DNA from: Diplolepis rosae
Taxonomy: Eukaryota > Arthropoda > Insecta > Hymenoptera > Diplolepididae
Reading direction: 5' to 3'
Length of the DNA stretch: 64,000 nt
Assembly (NCBI GenBank): GCA_030998225.1
Contig: JAPYXD010000308.1
Span: 692,001-756,000, forward strand
Below, piece after piece: positions 21,728 to 32,845 of this stretch. The position numbers were made by a program, and so were the translations under genes. Numbering within the stretch: position 1 is the first letter of the stretch; each line of letters opens with the position of its first letter. The notes beneath the pieces are model-generated. The model was not told where the DNA came from. It saw nothing but the letters and a program-made list of their open reading frames with translations, and ran no database searches.

Positions 21728-22640
21728 AAGCAAATAAGTTGTCAGTATCAGCTCTTTGGTTTACCACTTGTGAATTGCCAGCTATATGGGTCATTTCATG
21801 TATCATACGTTTTTTGTAATTATGTGATCTGTCAATTATTTTTACTTCATCAAAATTGAACTTGTGGTCTTGAAGCCAAGCATGTTTGGTTAAAGGAGTC
21901 CATTTTTCCGGGGGGTTGTAAACATCTTGTGTAGGTTCATTTATTCTAGTCTTTGGGGGCCGTTTCGTTGTACCTATATAAGCTGCTCTCCAGTCAGAGC
22001 AAGGAATATTGTAGATGACATTAGCAGTATCGAGGTTTGAAATAGAGTCTTTGCTTGATTTAAAAAGGTGTGAGAGGCCATTGATATTGCGAGGAGCGAT
22101 TTTTATATTGATGGGTTTGAGGATAAATGACAGTTTTTCCGATAGGCCTTGTACGTATGTGGGTGTTTGGGACTCTTTCAGATACTTCGTGTATGTGAGT
22201 GTTCGTTTTAGAAACTCTCTGCGAAAGAAGGTTCAATCTCTTTTTTATAACGGAATTTATAAATGCAAGCCGGTAATTGTTTTTGGGTAAAGTTGATTTT
22301 ATTTTTTGGATGTTTTCTTTGTGAACGCTTTTGTGAGCTAAGGTGATACCTCTGTCAACTAAATTGTTGATAACATTAATTTTATAATTAAGTGGATGAT
22401 GCGAATGATAGTGTAGAAACCGGCCGCACTACATAAGTTCTTGATACCAATTGATCTTTATATATTTTCCATTTCGAATAACAAGAACATCCAAAAAACA
22501 AATTCTATTGTCTGATTCCTCTTCTAGTGTACATTGTATTTTGTGATTATAGCTGTTAAAAATATTTTTGATTGTGGTAATTTTATTGCTCGGTACCGCT
22601 GTTATAATCTTGTCCACGTACAATATTACGAGGCGAAATT
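21728..22640 (-). pseudogene. Penelope-like reverse transcriptase / GIY-YIG protein remnant
   Basis: The RT piece (22623-22429) begins YVDKIITAVP, the YVDD active-site motif with its second Asp replaced by Lys. FNSYNHKIQCT and CFLDVLVIRNGKYIK follow, as in Penelope RTs. A stop precedes the thumb region (RFLHYHSHHPLNYK). After several breaks, the GIY-YIG endonuclease reads IVYNIPCSDW, then AAYIGTTKRPPKTRI and PPEKWTPLTKHAWLQDHKF. GIY-YIG and RT in one protein identify a PLE. The catalytic change and stops make it inactive. Confidence 0.8.
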
Positions 22641-22865
22641 AAAATTTGTTAATTGCATTCAAAATTTCTCGAATCAAAAACAAAACTCTCTGAATAAGTT
22701 TCAAAAACAGGTTATCCAGAACTCCAAAATTACAGATACAACAACCCAGAGAAACGAAATGACTTTGTAGCCAACCCAATATTTTCAAATTAGATGGTTG
22801 AGTTTTAAATCTGTCACTGTCTACCTTATCGAACACACACAAGTCCTAATATCAGATAAGACCAA

Positions 22866-23000
22866 AATTTAAAGAATTTGAATTCTTTCTGCGGATAAAC
22901 AGACGCTTTCGACTATGCCGAGACGCAAGCCCGGGCCTTTCGATTGCTGATTGATTGCAATCAATAGATCCATGCTCGAATCTCGGCACAGTCAAAAGCG
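22866..23000. repeat. Diverged copy of the tRNA-like foldback element
   Basis: It begins TTTAAAGAATTTGAATTCTT and contains GACGCTTTCGACTATGCCGA and, inverted, TCGGCACAGTCAAAAGCGTC. A GCTCGAATCTCGG B-box-like word is in the right arm. It is shorter and more diverged than the copy at 18272. Confidence 0.6.
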
Positions 23001-23319
23001 TCTGCAAAGCGTTAAAATCCTGTAATATATTATATATAAATATGAAGAATAATGTTAAAATAAATTATAACATCAAATTAAAAGCTGAATGAAAATAATC
23101 AATTCCAACGAACTGTTACCTACGGTTATTTTAATATGAATGAAGAGAAAAGAAAATGTTGGCTGAAGACACTCATATTCATAATCATCAGATTTAGTGT
23201 ATTTGAAATTTTTAATATTAAAATCTCCAATTGTGAAATTGTTAAAAAAATGTATTTTAGGAATTTCAATAGACTTTGTTTGATTTTGAGGAAACAGTAT
23301 TCTACGATTGCACTATTAA
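23001..23319. other. No gene recognised
   Basis: AT-rich DNA up to the TTAA target at 23316-23319. Confidence 0.4.
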
Positions 23320-24021
23320 GGTTGAATGTAAGTCCCATCCCCGTACAAATAGTAGAGTCCCGTGGGGCGGCGTCGAGCTATGCTGTTTTAAAAAAATTTC
23401 ATGGGCTTGTATGGTGAAAATTTTAGTGCGTTACTGGCTTAGAATTCGTAGTATGTGTACATACGTATAGTCACCAATGCTATGCCAGCGACCGACTCGT
23501 AGATCTTGCAACACTGCAATTTAAACCTAACTGTGATATGCGTTTGAATAGCTGGATGTCAAAGGTTATTGTTAACAGTTAAAAAAATGTCAGGTCAAGT
23601 GAGATGGAAAGAAAGATTTATAAAGAACAAAACTTTAGACTATGAAGTGCGTCGAAATTCGGGACTGGTTGAAGCGAGAAAAAGAAAATATTCTGCCGGC
23701 AATTTCACGTATGCTTCCAAGCTGGCTGTGTGTGCGTGTGTGTGTGTATGTGTCGAGACCTACAGCAGACAAACTGAAGAAAGGGAACAGTGTTGCCGGG
23801 TCGCAATACTGTTGCGTTTATTACTACAAATTAAAATGTGGAGAGTGCCGATTCGTTGCCCATGAATTACGTGTTAAAATAGTCAACTTTGACATTAATT
23901 ATCTCTGCATCGGTAGGGTTGAAAAATTTGAAATTAATTTAGGATATAAATAATTATTCTATTTAAATATAAGCTCCTTTTTTCAAAATTTTACCAGAGA
24001 TAGATTTTTTTACATACAACC
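23320..24021 (+). mobile_element. TTAA element family 2, copy 1 (702 bp)
   Basis: The ends are GGTTGAATGTAAGTCCC and, in reverse complement, GGTTGTATGTAAAAAAATC, flanked by TTAA (23316-23319, 24022-24025). It matches 48103-49709 in inverted orientation. It contains the uninterrupted target (TTAA in GAAATTAATTTAGG) that a further TTAA element occupies in the other copy. An open frame (23587-23730) reads MSGQVRWKERFIKNKTLDY and is conserved in both copies. It could be a 5' exon of the autonomous parent, and a GT-rich run follows. Confidence 0.8.
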
Positions 24022-24336
24022 TTAAGAGACTCACGAACCTAGGTAAAGAATATGATTAGATCATATTTTAGAATGTGAAAGAAGGGCAAATGTTATAAGA
24101 AAAACGGCTGAGTGGCTTTAGAAATAATGGACGAGCAAGGAGGAAAGGGATCCAGTTAAATAAGTAAGAGCCGGGAGCAACGTATAGATGACAATTAAAA
24201 TTTGTATTGCGTTAGTGATATTAAAAAGAATAATAATGACAAATAGAAAAGTTTGTTAATTTACTTTCTAAAAATATGTCTTTGTAATTTAAAAAAATTA
24301 AAGAAGTAATGAGTATTTCGTTAAAAACATTATTAC

Positions 24337-24574
24337 CTTTTTTTTTTTGGAGTTGAACCATAATAGATAGTTCCTGATTATTTATCTCAGCTACTTCTTG
24401 ATCTATATGAGATAGCTCTTCGTTTAAACGGTAAATAGCTGGATCAACTCCTCCAATTACAGTTTTTTCATTTTTATCTATTTTCTCTGCTGGTGATAAC
24501 CTTTCATTTGTAAGTGCCATTTCATTCATTTCCTCTGCGGGTGAAGTACCTTTATTTTTAACTCGTAACTGAGT
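24337..24574 (-). CDS. Candidate exon, unidentified charged/coiled protein
   Basis: On the minus strand a 238-nt open block lies between an acceptor (TTTTATACGCAG) and a donor (AAAAAAG|GTAATA). It reads SPAEEMNEMALTNERLSPAE, then DPAIYRLNEELSHIDQEVAE and NNQELSIMVQLQKKK. The last part has a heptad-like pattern typical of a short coiled coil. I do not recognise the family. A Myb/MADF-type accessory protein of a DNA transposon is one possibility, a host exon another. Confidence 0.35.
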
Positions 24575-24671
24575 CTGCGTATAAAATGAAAAAAAATTAT
24601 ACAAATATTTTTTTATTATTTATTAACTCTTCGCTCCTATCCAATTTTATATATAATTCAAATCTTCCCCA

Positions 24672-24915
24672 GCGGACCCAGTCCAGTGAACGATCAGCGA
24701 ATTCGTTCACCATTCATTGACCGTTCACTAAGCATTCGCTGACCTCGTAATAATAAGAATAAGAGCATAAAAAAACATTGATATTTTTTGAATTATGATT
24801 CTGCGGTACATTTAAAATTTTAAGGGATCGGAGTAAATACAATAATTTTATGCCTTGGCGTTAAAAATTAAAAAAACATAATACCTGTAATTGAAGACAG
24901 TGCTAAGTTCTTATG
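24672..24915 (+). repeat. Partial copy of the foldback family at 37117-37577
   Basis: The terminal AGCGGACCCAGT, the internal repeated TTCACTGACC-like words, and AATACCTGTAATTGAAGACAG (compare ATACCTGTCATTGAAGGCAG) match the left arm of the element at 37.1-37.6 kb. The right arm is missing. Confidence 0.5.
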
Positions 24916-25458
24916 CAATTTTTAAATACTAATACAAAAATTCTTGGACCTAATTTTTTAAAGAACTTATATAAGGTGTGCATGAGCTTAAAGAAACAAT
25001 TTGAACCTTAGTATTCCGATTAATACGACCTATGTAAAAGAAGGTAAAATGAAGTTTGAAACGTGCCTAAATATTTGGGTAAACTTTTTTTTCACGCACA
25101 GAACTCTCTGCGTGGATTTCATTATACATTATAATAAAATACATACCAGGGGAAGAGCATTTTCTCTAAGCCTCACGATTGCAAGCGACGTTCTGCCAAT
25201 TGAACTTTCTGCAATGTGGTTAGAACAATGAACTGAGTAATTTTTCAACTTTTGCGGATCCGCTTCCATGATTTGTACACATATTTTCCTTTTTCTTAAA
25301 TTAGGTGGAAATCTATAAAAATGCCCCAGTTAAATAAATGTGTTTATTTACCTCTCTGGCTGCGGGCTGGAGAATCCATTTACAGAAAGTGATTAGTCCA
25401 TTATGTAAACTTCTGTTTAATAGGAAACAGAATGGACCAATAAGATACTGTAAATGAA

Positions 25459-25995
25459 CACAGTGGGTCCACTCATATAGGAGAAAAGGGGAACGAATTG
25501 TAGTGTTTGCTATCAACAAGTGGTGGCGCTACTGTCGCTACCGATGTTCTTTTTAATCTATTGTAACCATAGCAACCATAGTTTGATATTCTTTTGATAA
25601 AATCAGATGGTGTGAATCATTGATTCATGTTTAAAAAATGTCCGCTCTTTAGAATATACCTAGTAACAAGGTGGGCATTAAATGGCATTAAAATGTCAAA
25701 ATCTGAAAATAAATGGAATCGAGAAAGGAACTTTTGAATGTATTTTAATTCCTAGGCATTAAAAGGCATTCAAAATTTTCATTCTCGATTCTGTTTTTTT
25801 CAGATTTTAACATTTCAATGTCATTCAATGCCCACCTTCTTAATATAATAATAATAATAATAATAATAATATACATATATATGTACATATACTATAATAA
25901 TATAATAGTTCTTGCTATCAAAACTTGGCGGCGCTGATGCTCATTTTTCCTTTTTTTAGTACCCTCCTAAAATACATGGTAGTGGACGCACTGTG
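25459..25995 (+). mobile_element. hAT-type MITE E1 (palindrome left arm)
   Basis: The ends are CACAGTGGGTCCACT and, in reverse complement, CACAGTGCGTCCACT. A smaller foldback MITE lies inside (25668-25838, ends AAGGTGGGCATT). The left flank GTAAATGAA is found, inverted, at the far end of the 81-bp spacer rather than next to the right end. An (AAT)n run and a GTACATATA palindrome are shared with E2. It has no coding capacity. Confidence 0.85.
25668..25838. mobile_element. Foldback MITE nested in E1
   Basis: The ends are AAGGTGGGCATTAAATGG and, in reverse complement, AAGGTGGGCATTGAATGAC. The arms contain AATGTCAAAATCTGAAAA and GAATCGAGAA. The same insertion is in E2 (about 26236-26405) but not in the third copy at 55754, so E1 and E2 share a more recent ancestor. 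Confidence 0.7.
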
Positions 25996-26076
25996 ATCGC
26001 ATTCACCAACAGGCCACCTACGTTACATCCGCGGTCTATTCTAATATGTCTATGGCGGGTCCAGAAATTCATTTAC

Positions 26077-26610
26077 CACAGTGCGTCCACTACCACGTAT
26101 TTTAGGAGGGTACTAAAAAAAGGAAAAATGAGCATCAGCGCCGCCAAGTTTTGATAGCAAGAACTATTATATTATTATAGTATATGTACATATATATGTA
26201 TATTATTATTATTATTATTATTATATTAAGAAGGTGGGCATTGAATGACATTGAAATGTTAAAATCTGAAAAAAACAGAATCGAGAATGAAAATTTTGAA
26301 TGCCTTTTAATGCCTAGGAATTAAAATACATTCAAAAGTTCCTTTCTCGATTCCATTTATTTTCAGATTTTGACATTTTAATGCCATTTAATGCCCACCT
26401 TGTTACTAGGTATATTCTAAAGAGCGGACATTTTTTAAACATGAATCAATGATTCACACCATCTGATTTTATCAAAAGAATATCAAACTATGGTTGCTAT
26501 GGTTACAATAGATTAAAAAGAACATCGGTAGCGACAGTAGCGCCACCACTTGTTGATAGCAAACACTACAATTCGTTCCCCTTTTCTCCTATATGAGTAG
26601 ACCCACTGTG
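26077..26610 (-). mobile_element. hAT-type MITE E2 (palindrome right arm)
   Basis: An inverted, almost identical copy of E1, 81 bp away. The right flank AATGCGAT is found inverted at the beginning of the spacer (ATCGCATT next to E1). If the spacer is flipped, E2 is flanked on both sides by AATGCGAT, a perfect 8-bp duplication of the hAT type. Confidence 0.85.
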
Positions 26611-26724
26611 AATGCGATATTGAAATAGAAAGATTCCTATTAGATGCCTATATCCTTGTCTAATCGCGCATGCACGCTAAGCTTTCTTTTAGTAAGAGTG
26701 AATATAGGTATGTGCCACGCAGTA

Positions 26725-27865
26725 CACGGTAAAAAATGATCTAGGGAAAATTATGGAAGATTTGTAAAATCACAGAGCCTTTCTGTGTAAATTTACTTAA
26801 TTCCGTAAGTTTATATTGATGGAGGATGTGATTTTCCGACAACTGTGTAAAATCACTTCGACCAGCGTTGGACATAAAATGACCTTCGTTAAGCGATGTA
26901 CAATCGCATCGTCTGTTGTATGAATTTTCCAAACGTAAACTGAAATTTTGTTTGAGGTTTGCGCAAAATTACCGCCTAGCTGTAAATTTTCGGTTGAGAA
27001 TTTAATCTTCATTTCGCTGTTCGTAATTTTCAGTTCACTTTCGGAATTTTACGTTTCCGAGCTCTGCATTCGCTGTTCGGTTGTTTTCAATTCTTCATGT
27101 CGTTATTATAAATCCGACATTTTGGAAATACATAATTCTACATAATCGTCATTTATTGAATCCATTACATATTTTCAATTTCAACTGGCACCGATAAATC
27201 TTGTAACATAAATAAAGTAATAACTTAAATTCTATACAATTTATAGAAACCCAACACGATTTAATTCTGAATTGTAAAATAATAAGAAATGTGCGAACCT
27301 AAATCGTGAAGGGTTTATAAAAATTGTTTAAAATTTTAGTGATTACTTTGTGTTCAATTTTGCAATGTAAGATTTATTATTGTCAGTTTAAAATGAAAAT
27401 ATTTCATATATTAAGTAAATACGATTATCTACAGTTCTCAATAAAGAATTTTAATATTTTTATATAAAAAAAATAATCCAGGATGTGGATGGGAAATTCC
27501 CCCCATCAATTGAATTTCCCATCCGAAGCCGGAATTTTCGTTCCATGTTACGTGTAATTACGGACAAGGTTAGGAATAATACACTAGCAGTTCGTAAAAT
27601 TCACCACTAGATGAAGTTTTACGATCAAGGACAGAAACTTACGAAATGTCTGTAATTTTCATTCCATCCGTAATTTTACACCGTCCAACGAGCGTCATTT
27701 TATGTCCCTCGTCTGGCGATCAGAGTTGGGTAAGTAAAATACTCTAGGTAATTTACGTAGTTTTTTACCGTAAATTAGTAGGAATTTTTACGTGAAAAAT
27801 TTCGAGTGACGCGTCACTGCAAACCCTGCTGGCGATGTAAAATTCGGCTGAAATTTTTTACAGTG
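26725..27865. mobile_element. Element with CACNGTAAAAAAT ends and TA flanks
   Basis: The left end is CACGGTAAAAAATGAT and the right, in reverse complement, CACTGTAAAAAATTTC, flanked by TA (26723-26724, 27866-27867). Inside, GTAAAATYAC/GTAATTTTAC words recur many times, with no coding. The next element's target duplication (27862-27869) overlaps its right end. Confidence 0.55.
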
Positions 27866-27869
27866 TATA

Positions 27870-28159
27870 CATGGAGACTAGATATAAGGAGACCAATCTC
27901 CATATATCCATTCCCAAAATGAAGTTTTGCCAAGTACATAGTTACAAAACTTTCCGATGAGGGCATGTGTGTTCCCTGGGTGCAAAATGGCGATATCTAA
28001 TACACGATGCTTATAAACCGTGGATGCCGCCATTTTGCACCCAGGGAACACACGTGCGCTCATCGGGAAGTTTCCTAACTAAGTACTTGGCAGAACTTCA
28101 TTTCGTGTTTTGTGAAGAACGGCCATAAAAGATTCGTCTCCTTATATCTAGTCTCCATG
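27870..28159. mobile_element. 290-bp foldback MITE, CATGGAGACTAG ends, copy 1
   Basis: The TIR CATGGAGACTAGATATAAGG is perfect at both ends. The 8-bp duplication AGTGTATA is perfect (27862-27869, 28160-28167). The centre contains the inverted words GGGTGCAAAATGGCG and GCCATTTTGCACCC. An 8-bp duplication fits hAT or P-type transposases. A second copy with a different duplication is at 36084. Confidence 0.9.
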
Positions 28160-28384
28160 AGTGTATATCAGCCATTGATCTCTATAATACACTGGATGGA
28201 CAATGCCAATGGGAAAGTCCGCAAATTCGTGTGCCCAATTGAAGGCTGAGCCGCCATATTTACTTAGGTTGATTACAAAGAATGTTGCGGTAAATTCAAA
28301 TATAGTAAAAAGGGAAAAGTGTAAATATTAAAAAAACAATATGAAATCTATGGTTTTTTACCGGTATTAGTTTCGATAGTATAC

Positions 28385-28633
28385 TGTCACGGGTCGTTTT
28401 ATTTAGGGAATATGAAATAGTTATAAATAAAATGATGTCACTTAAACTCAAGATATTTATTGTCTTAGTGGAAATACGGAAGTGACAAAGGGTCCGCCGT
28501 AGTCTAGACACGATGTAACTCTGGCTGCAGGGTGGACCTGCAGCTTTCTCCTAGGTCCCAAACACAGTATAGTGGGAGTACAAGAATGTTTTAGTCTACG
28601 TTATTAGGAGTGGACGGTATTACAAGCGTTACA
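28385..28633. mobile_element. Solo LTR (249 bp) with ATAC duplication
   Basis: It begins TGTCACGGGT and ends GCGTTACA. A 4-bp duplication ATAC flanks it (28381-28384, 28634-28637). The opposite arm of the host element reads straight through this point. An AATAAAA word lies near 28427. TG...CA ends with a 4-bp duplication fit a gypsy-type LTR left by recombination between two LTRs. Confidence 0.75.
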
Positions 28634-29357
28634 ATACATCATTAAACTAATGAAATGAAATTTATTAAGTAATACTAAAATATAACTCGGTAATATTTAT
28701 TATTATGGTATATAATGTTGTATATATTTAAATGGGCATATGTATTTATTTATTACCTATAATTAAATATAAATTTATCAAATATAGATTCTAGAATTCA
28801 ACAAGTAAACGTACCTTGGAGTACTGTAAAAATTATCTCACGTTCTGAACGTGAACTATTAATAATAGTCACATACAATAACTATTTTTAGTATAAATTA
28901 ATTCGCGTTTCATAATTCAACCCTTATGTACTATATTACTTTTGCATGTAGTTTAAAAATTAAGGTGTTGAATTAGTCACTACTTTAGTTTGACATTTAA
29001 AACTTCTTGTTTGTGATACTCTGGTGATTTTTAATTAAGTGATTTGCTGCTTGTGTAGTACTTTCGTACCTGATGTTTTGTACTATTTAGTGATAATCTT
29101 CTATATTATTACTTAGGTATTTATAGAATTGGATTCTATTATTTAGTAACGCGAATTAATTTATACTAAAAATAGTTATTATATGTGACAATTATTAATA
29201 GTTCACGTTCAGAACGTGAGATAATTTTTACACTACTCCAAGGTACGTTTACTTGTTAAATTCTATAATCTATATTTTATAAGTTTATAATAAATTTATA
29301 TTTAATTATAGTTAATAAATAAATACATATGCCCATTCAAATATATACAACATTATA

Positions 29358-31449
29358 CAGGGTGTCTAAAAAGTCCCAGGACGGTTGGATATTTCCTCAA
29401 GTAAAATATTTTTCAAAAAACTGAAGGTCATTCCTGAAGTAAATTTCAACGAGGAATTCAATGGTGACCTTCATTTTGACCTTGAAGTTGAACTTCATAG
29501 CTGTTTGAAGGTCAACTTTGTTTTTTTAAATGGAAACCCCCTTTTTTTTACATCTGCAGTCGATAGAGCGAAAAATACTACGTTCAAGTACGTACCCAAT
29601 TCATAGGTCAATTGTAACGTTCCAGGTCAGTTAAAGGTTTTTTGAAATTAACAAAGTATTCCAAGAGGTCAGTGTAATTCCTGAAGTAAATTTCAACGAG
29701 AAATTCATTGGTGAGCTGTGTATTGAACTTGGTTACAGCGTTTTGAATATTGTAAAATCATATGTATAGGAAATTTTTCATTAAAAGTTCCAGGAGTTCT
29801 GGTTAGAGTTCTGTTCCTCCCCAAAGAGTTATATCGAAAAGTCCTATACTGTTTTTCGATACCTAAGTCAATACCTAAGGCGATACCATAAGTCCTATAC
29901 CGTTTTTCTATCTCGATACGAATATTACGAATCGAAACTAAATTTACGTATTACGAGTACATACTTACTATCTTTCGCAAAAAGATTATTATGGCGCAAG
30001 CTAAACTTTCCGAACGAGAGAGGGTATCTGTATTAATGATGCGTGGTTGGGGAGATCGAGTTCGATCTTTTGATCAAGTTCGTTTGCTTTTTAATCACAC
30101 TTTTCGTAATGGGGAAGGGTTAAATCCTGTCTCAAAATCAACAATTCAAAGAACTGCAAGGCGCTTTCTGAATCATGGATCTATCAACGACCTTCAGAGA
30201 ACTGGTCGGCCAAAATCTGCAGGATCTGAGGAGATGCAGATGGACATTGCCCAAGCATTTGTTGAAAACCCACACCTTAGTTTACGTCGAGCTAGTGATG
30301 AGCGTGACGTTGCTCCTGAGACAGTGCGAAATATTTTAAAAAGCATTAATTTCCATTCTTACAAATTTCATCTGGTACAAGAGCTCAATGAAGACGATCC
30401 TGATTGTCGGGTTCAATTTTGTGAAATTATGATGGACAGAATTGATACAGATCCTCTTTTCTTGTACAATACAGTATTTTCAGATGAAGCTACTTTCACT
30501 TTAAAAGGTGAAGTTAACATGCAAAATTGTAGATATTGGTCCGACACAAATCCTGATTGGATGTTGGAGAGTCACACACCATATCCACAGAAGATTAATG
30601 TTTGGGCCGGTATCTTGAATGATACATTGATAGGCCCTTACTTCATCGATGGTAATCTCAATGCCCGTGCATATGAAGAGCTTCTCAGGAACGAAATTGT
30701 ACCAAGAATAAGGGAGATTACAGACGATAATTTTCAAAATATTTTGTTCCAGCAGGACGGAGCAGCGGCTCATTACGGTAGGGAGGTTCGAGCATATTTG
30801 GATACTCAGTTCCCTCATAGGTGGATTGGAAGAAGGGGTGAAATCGAGTGGCCTGCTAGACCTGATCTGACGCCTCTCGACTATTTTCTTTGGGGTTATT
30901 TAAAGAGCAAAGTATACTCAACGCAACCCCAAAGCTTAGACGAATTGCAGAATCGGATTCTACAAGAGGCTACTTTGATTGATAGGGAGATGATTCGTAA
31001 TTGCAGATGTGAAAAAAGGGGGTTTCCATATAAAAAAAAACAAATTTGACATTCAAAAAGCTATGAAGGCCAACTTCAAGTTCAAAATGAAGGTCACCAT
31101 TGAATTCCCCGTTGAAAAATACTTCAGGAATTGCACTGACCTCTTGGATAACTTTGTTAATTTCAAATAACCTTCAACTGACCTGGAACGTTACAATTGA
31201 CCTATGACTTGGGTACGTACTTGAACGTAGTATTTTTCGCTTTACCAATTGGAGATGTGAAAAAAGGGGGTTTCCATTTAAACAAATTAAGTTGACCTTC
31301 AAAAAGCCATGAAGGTCAACTTCAAGGTCAAAATGAAGGTCACCATTGAATTCCTTGTTGAAATTTACTTCAGGAATGACCTTCACTTTTTTGAAAAATA
31401 TTTTACCTGAGGAAATATCTAACCGTCCCGAGACTTTTTAGACACCCTG
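29358..31449 (+). mobile_element. Tc1/mariner (DD41D-type) element with long TIRs
   Basis: The ends are CAGGGTGTCTAAAAAGTCCC and, in reverse complement, CAGGGTGTCTAAAAAGTCTC, flanked by TA (29356-29357, 31450-31451). The TIR similarity extends over about 320 bp. A stretch of the right TIR (31248-31385) is directly repeated at 31009-31135, and the duplicate replaces the 3' end of the transposase gene. The element sits in the right arm of the outer foldback element. Confidence 0.9.
29991..31049 (+). CDS. DD41D-type Tc1/mariner transposase, uninterrupted 352 codons
   Basis: Cut-and-paste transposase, nuclear, binding the TIRs of its own element. Residues 1 to about 120 form the paired HTH region (SKSTIQRTARRF, then RRASDERDVAPETVRNIL) joined by a GRPKSAG linker. 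The RNase-H-like domain has Asp near 165 (FSDEAT), Asp near 256 (QQDGAAAH) and Asp near 297 (PLDYFLWG). The last spacing is 40 residues, one short of the 41 usual in this group because PAR-PDL lacks a Ser. The ATG follows directly after non-coding TIR sequence. The last residues (RCEKRGFPYKKKQI) come from a duplicated TIR segment, so the native C-terminus (probably 20-30 residues) is missing. The absence of stops suggests a young copy. Confidence 0.9.
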   Translation: MAQAKLSERERVSVLMMRGWGDRVRSFDQVRLLFNHTFRNGEGLNPVSKSTIQRTARRFLNHGSINDLQRTGRPKSAGSEEMQMDIAQAFVENPHLSLRRASDERDVAPETVRNILKSINFHSYKFHLVQELNEDDPDCRVQFCEIMMDRIDTDPLFLYNTVFSDEATFTLKGEVNMQNCRYWSDTNPDWMLESHTPYPQKINVWAGILNDTLIGPYFIDGNLNARAYEELLRNEIVPRIREITDDNFQNILFQQDGAAAHYGREVRAYLDTQFPHRWIGRRGEIEWPARPDLTPLDYFLWGYLKSKVYSTQPQSLDELQNRILQEATLIDREMIRNCRCEKRGFPYKKKQI

Positions 31450-31710
31450 TATATCATAATAATAAATATTACCGAGTTATATTTTAGTATTATTTAATAA
31501 ATTTCATTTCATTAGTTTAATTATGTATACTATCGATACTAATACCGGTAAAAAAGCATGGATTTCATATTGTTTCTTTAATATTTACACTTTTCCCTTT
31601 TTATTATATTTGAATTTACCGCAACATTCTTTGTAATCAACCTAAGTAAATATGGCGGCTCAGCCTTCAATGGAGCACACGACTTTGCATTGATTGTCCA
31701 TCCAGTGTAT

Positions 31711-32845
31711 AGACCTTTTTATCCTGAAAGGCGCTGGTGCGCATGTGCCGAAATTTGACGTCATTTCCGGATTTTTCGTCAGGTTTTGTATACAAAAACG
31801 ATATTTACTGTTATAAATTAATATATTAAACAAATAAAAAAGCATAAATATTAAGAGAACGAAGGAGACGAAAATCTACAACAAATTGAACAAAAATCCG
31901 GTGAAAAAACAGTAAAAAGTGCGGTTAAATCGTCAAATAGGTGCGAATGTTTACATCTGTCATCGATTGACCCCGTTGACTGCTGTTGACAAATGCATTT
32001 TTCGTCAAGTCTTGTATGCAGAAAAGATATTTAAAGTTATTTTGGAAAATAATCAATTCAATTTTTGTACTATATTAAAAATTTATTGAATGCGATTAAT
32101 TTTATAACCATAACATAAACATTTGAAACAGAACTTCTACCATACAATACTTTTACATCCGTCAGTATCACATTGCAGCACATTTTTAAATGTACTTTTT
32201 CATTTTTACATATTGACATTCATTTATAAAAACAACCTTTTACTATACTATGTCGAAGTAAATACCTCAATAATATTTAAAATAACATGTTTGTAACTCT
32301 TTAAAATGAAATAAACTGAATGTTTGACATGTTTTTTCTTACTTTTACTATAGCCTGCAGTAATAAATAAGTCAATAATATTAAGAAAATTTTTGTACTA
32401 CAGCATAGTATTTCACTGTAGTATGTAGTAATAAATATCTGAAAATTAAAAAATATTTTGTAGCTTTAACAAAAAAATTAAAATATACTTTTTAAAAAAT
32501 GTATTTTGTAATTTCTTAAGTTTAATGTAAATTTTTAAAAACTAGTGAAGGAATGTACGTAACGCAGGTACAATATTTATCAAATTCTACTATAACGTAT
32601 AGTAAATATTCGCACCTATTTGACGATTTAACCGCACTTTTTACTGTTTTTTCACCGGATTTGTTTTCAATTTGTTGCAGATTTTCGCCTCTTTCGTTTT
32701 CTTAATATTTATGCTTTTTTATTTGTTTAGTATATTAATTTATAACAGTAAATATCGTTTTTCTATACAAAACTTGACGAAAAATCCGGAAATTACGTCA
32801 AATTTCGGCACATACGCACCAGCTCCTTTCAGGATAAAAAGGTCT
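31711..32845. mobile_element. Foldback element with AGACCTTTTTATCCTG ends
   Basis: The arms are about 245 bp, beginning AGACCTTTTTATCCTGAAAG at both ends. Comparison with the empty opposite arm (CTCTATAATACACTGG) shows a 2-bp AT duplication. The centre (31970-32590) is AT-rich with no frame. The family is undetermined. Confidence 0.8.

Larger units (their letters stand above)
18140..22640 (-). mobile_element. Penelope-like element, copy B, with later insertions
   Basis: On the minus strand the order is an RT fragment (22623-22429), a GIY-YIG region (about 22020-21730), a 3' region matching copy A (21727-21010), then, after about 2.7 kb of inserted DNA, the pLTR-like block with hammerhead-like motif (18265-18140). 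Copy A has only about 280 bp between the last two parts, which shows that 18265-21010 is mostly insertion. The 5' half of the element is missing. Confidence 0.7.

Noticed and set aside
23569..23953. Host gene with two overlapping frames
   Set aside because: The stretch lies in a TTAA element and recurs inverted at 49195-49456; at most it is a transposon exon.
25459..26610. Assembly artefact producing the palindrome
   Set aside because: Arms differ at a few positions, the spacer is unique, and the exchanged 8-bp duplications make biological sense. Long reads should still confirm it.
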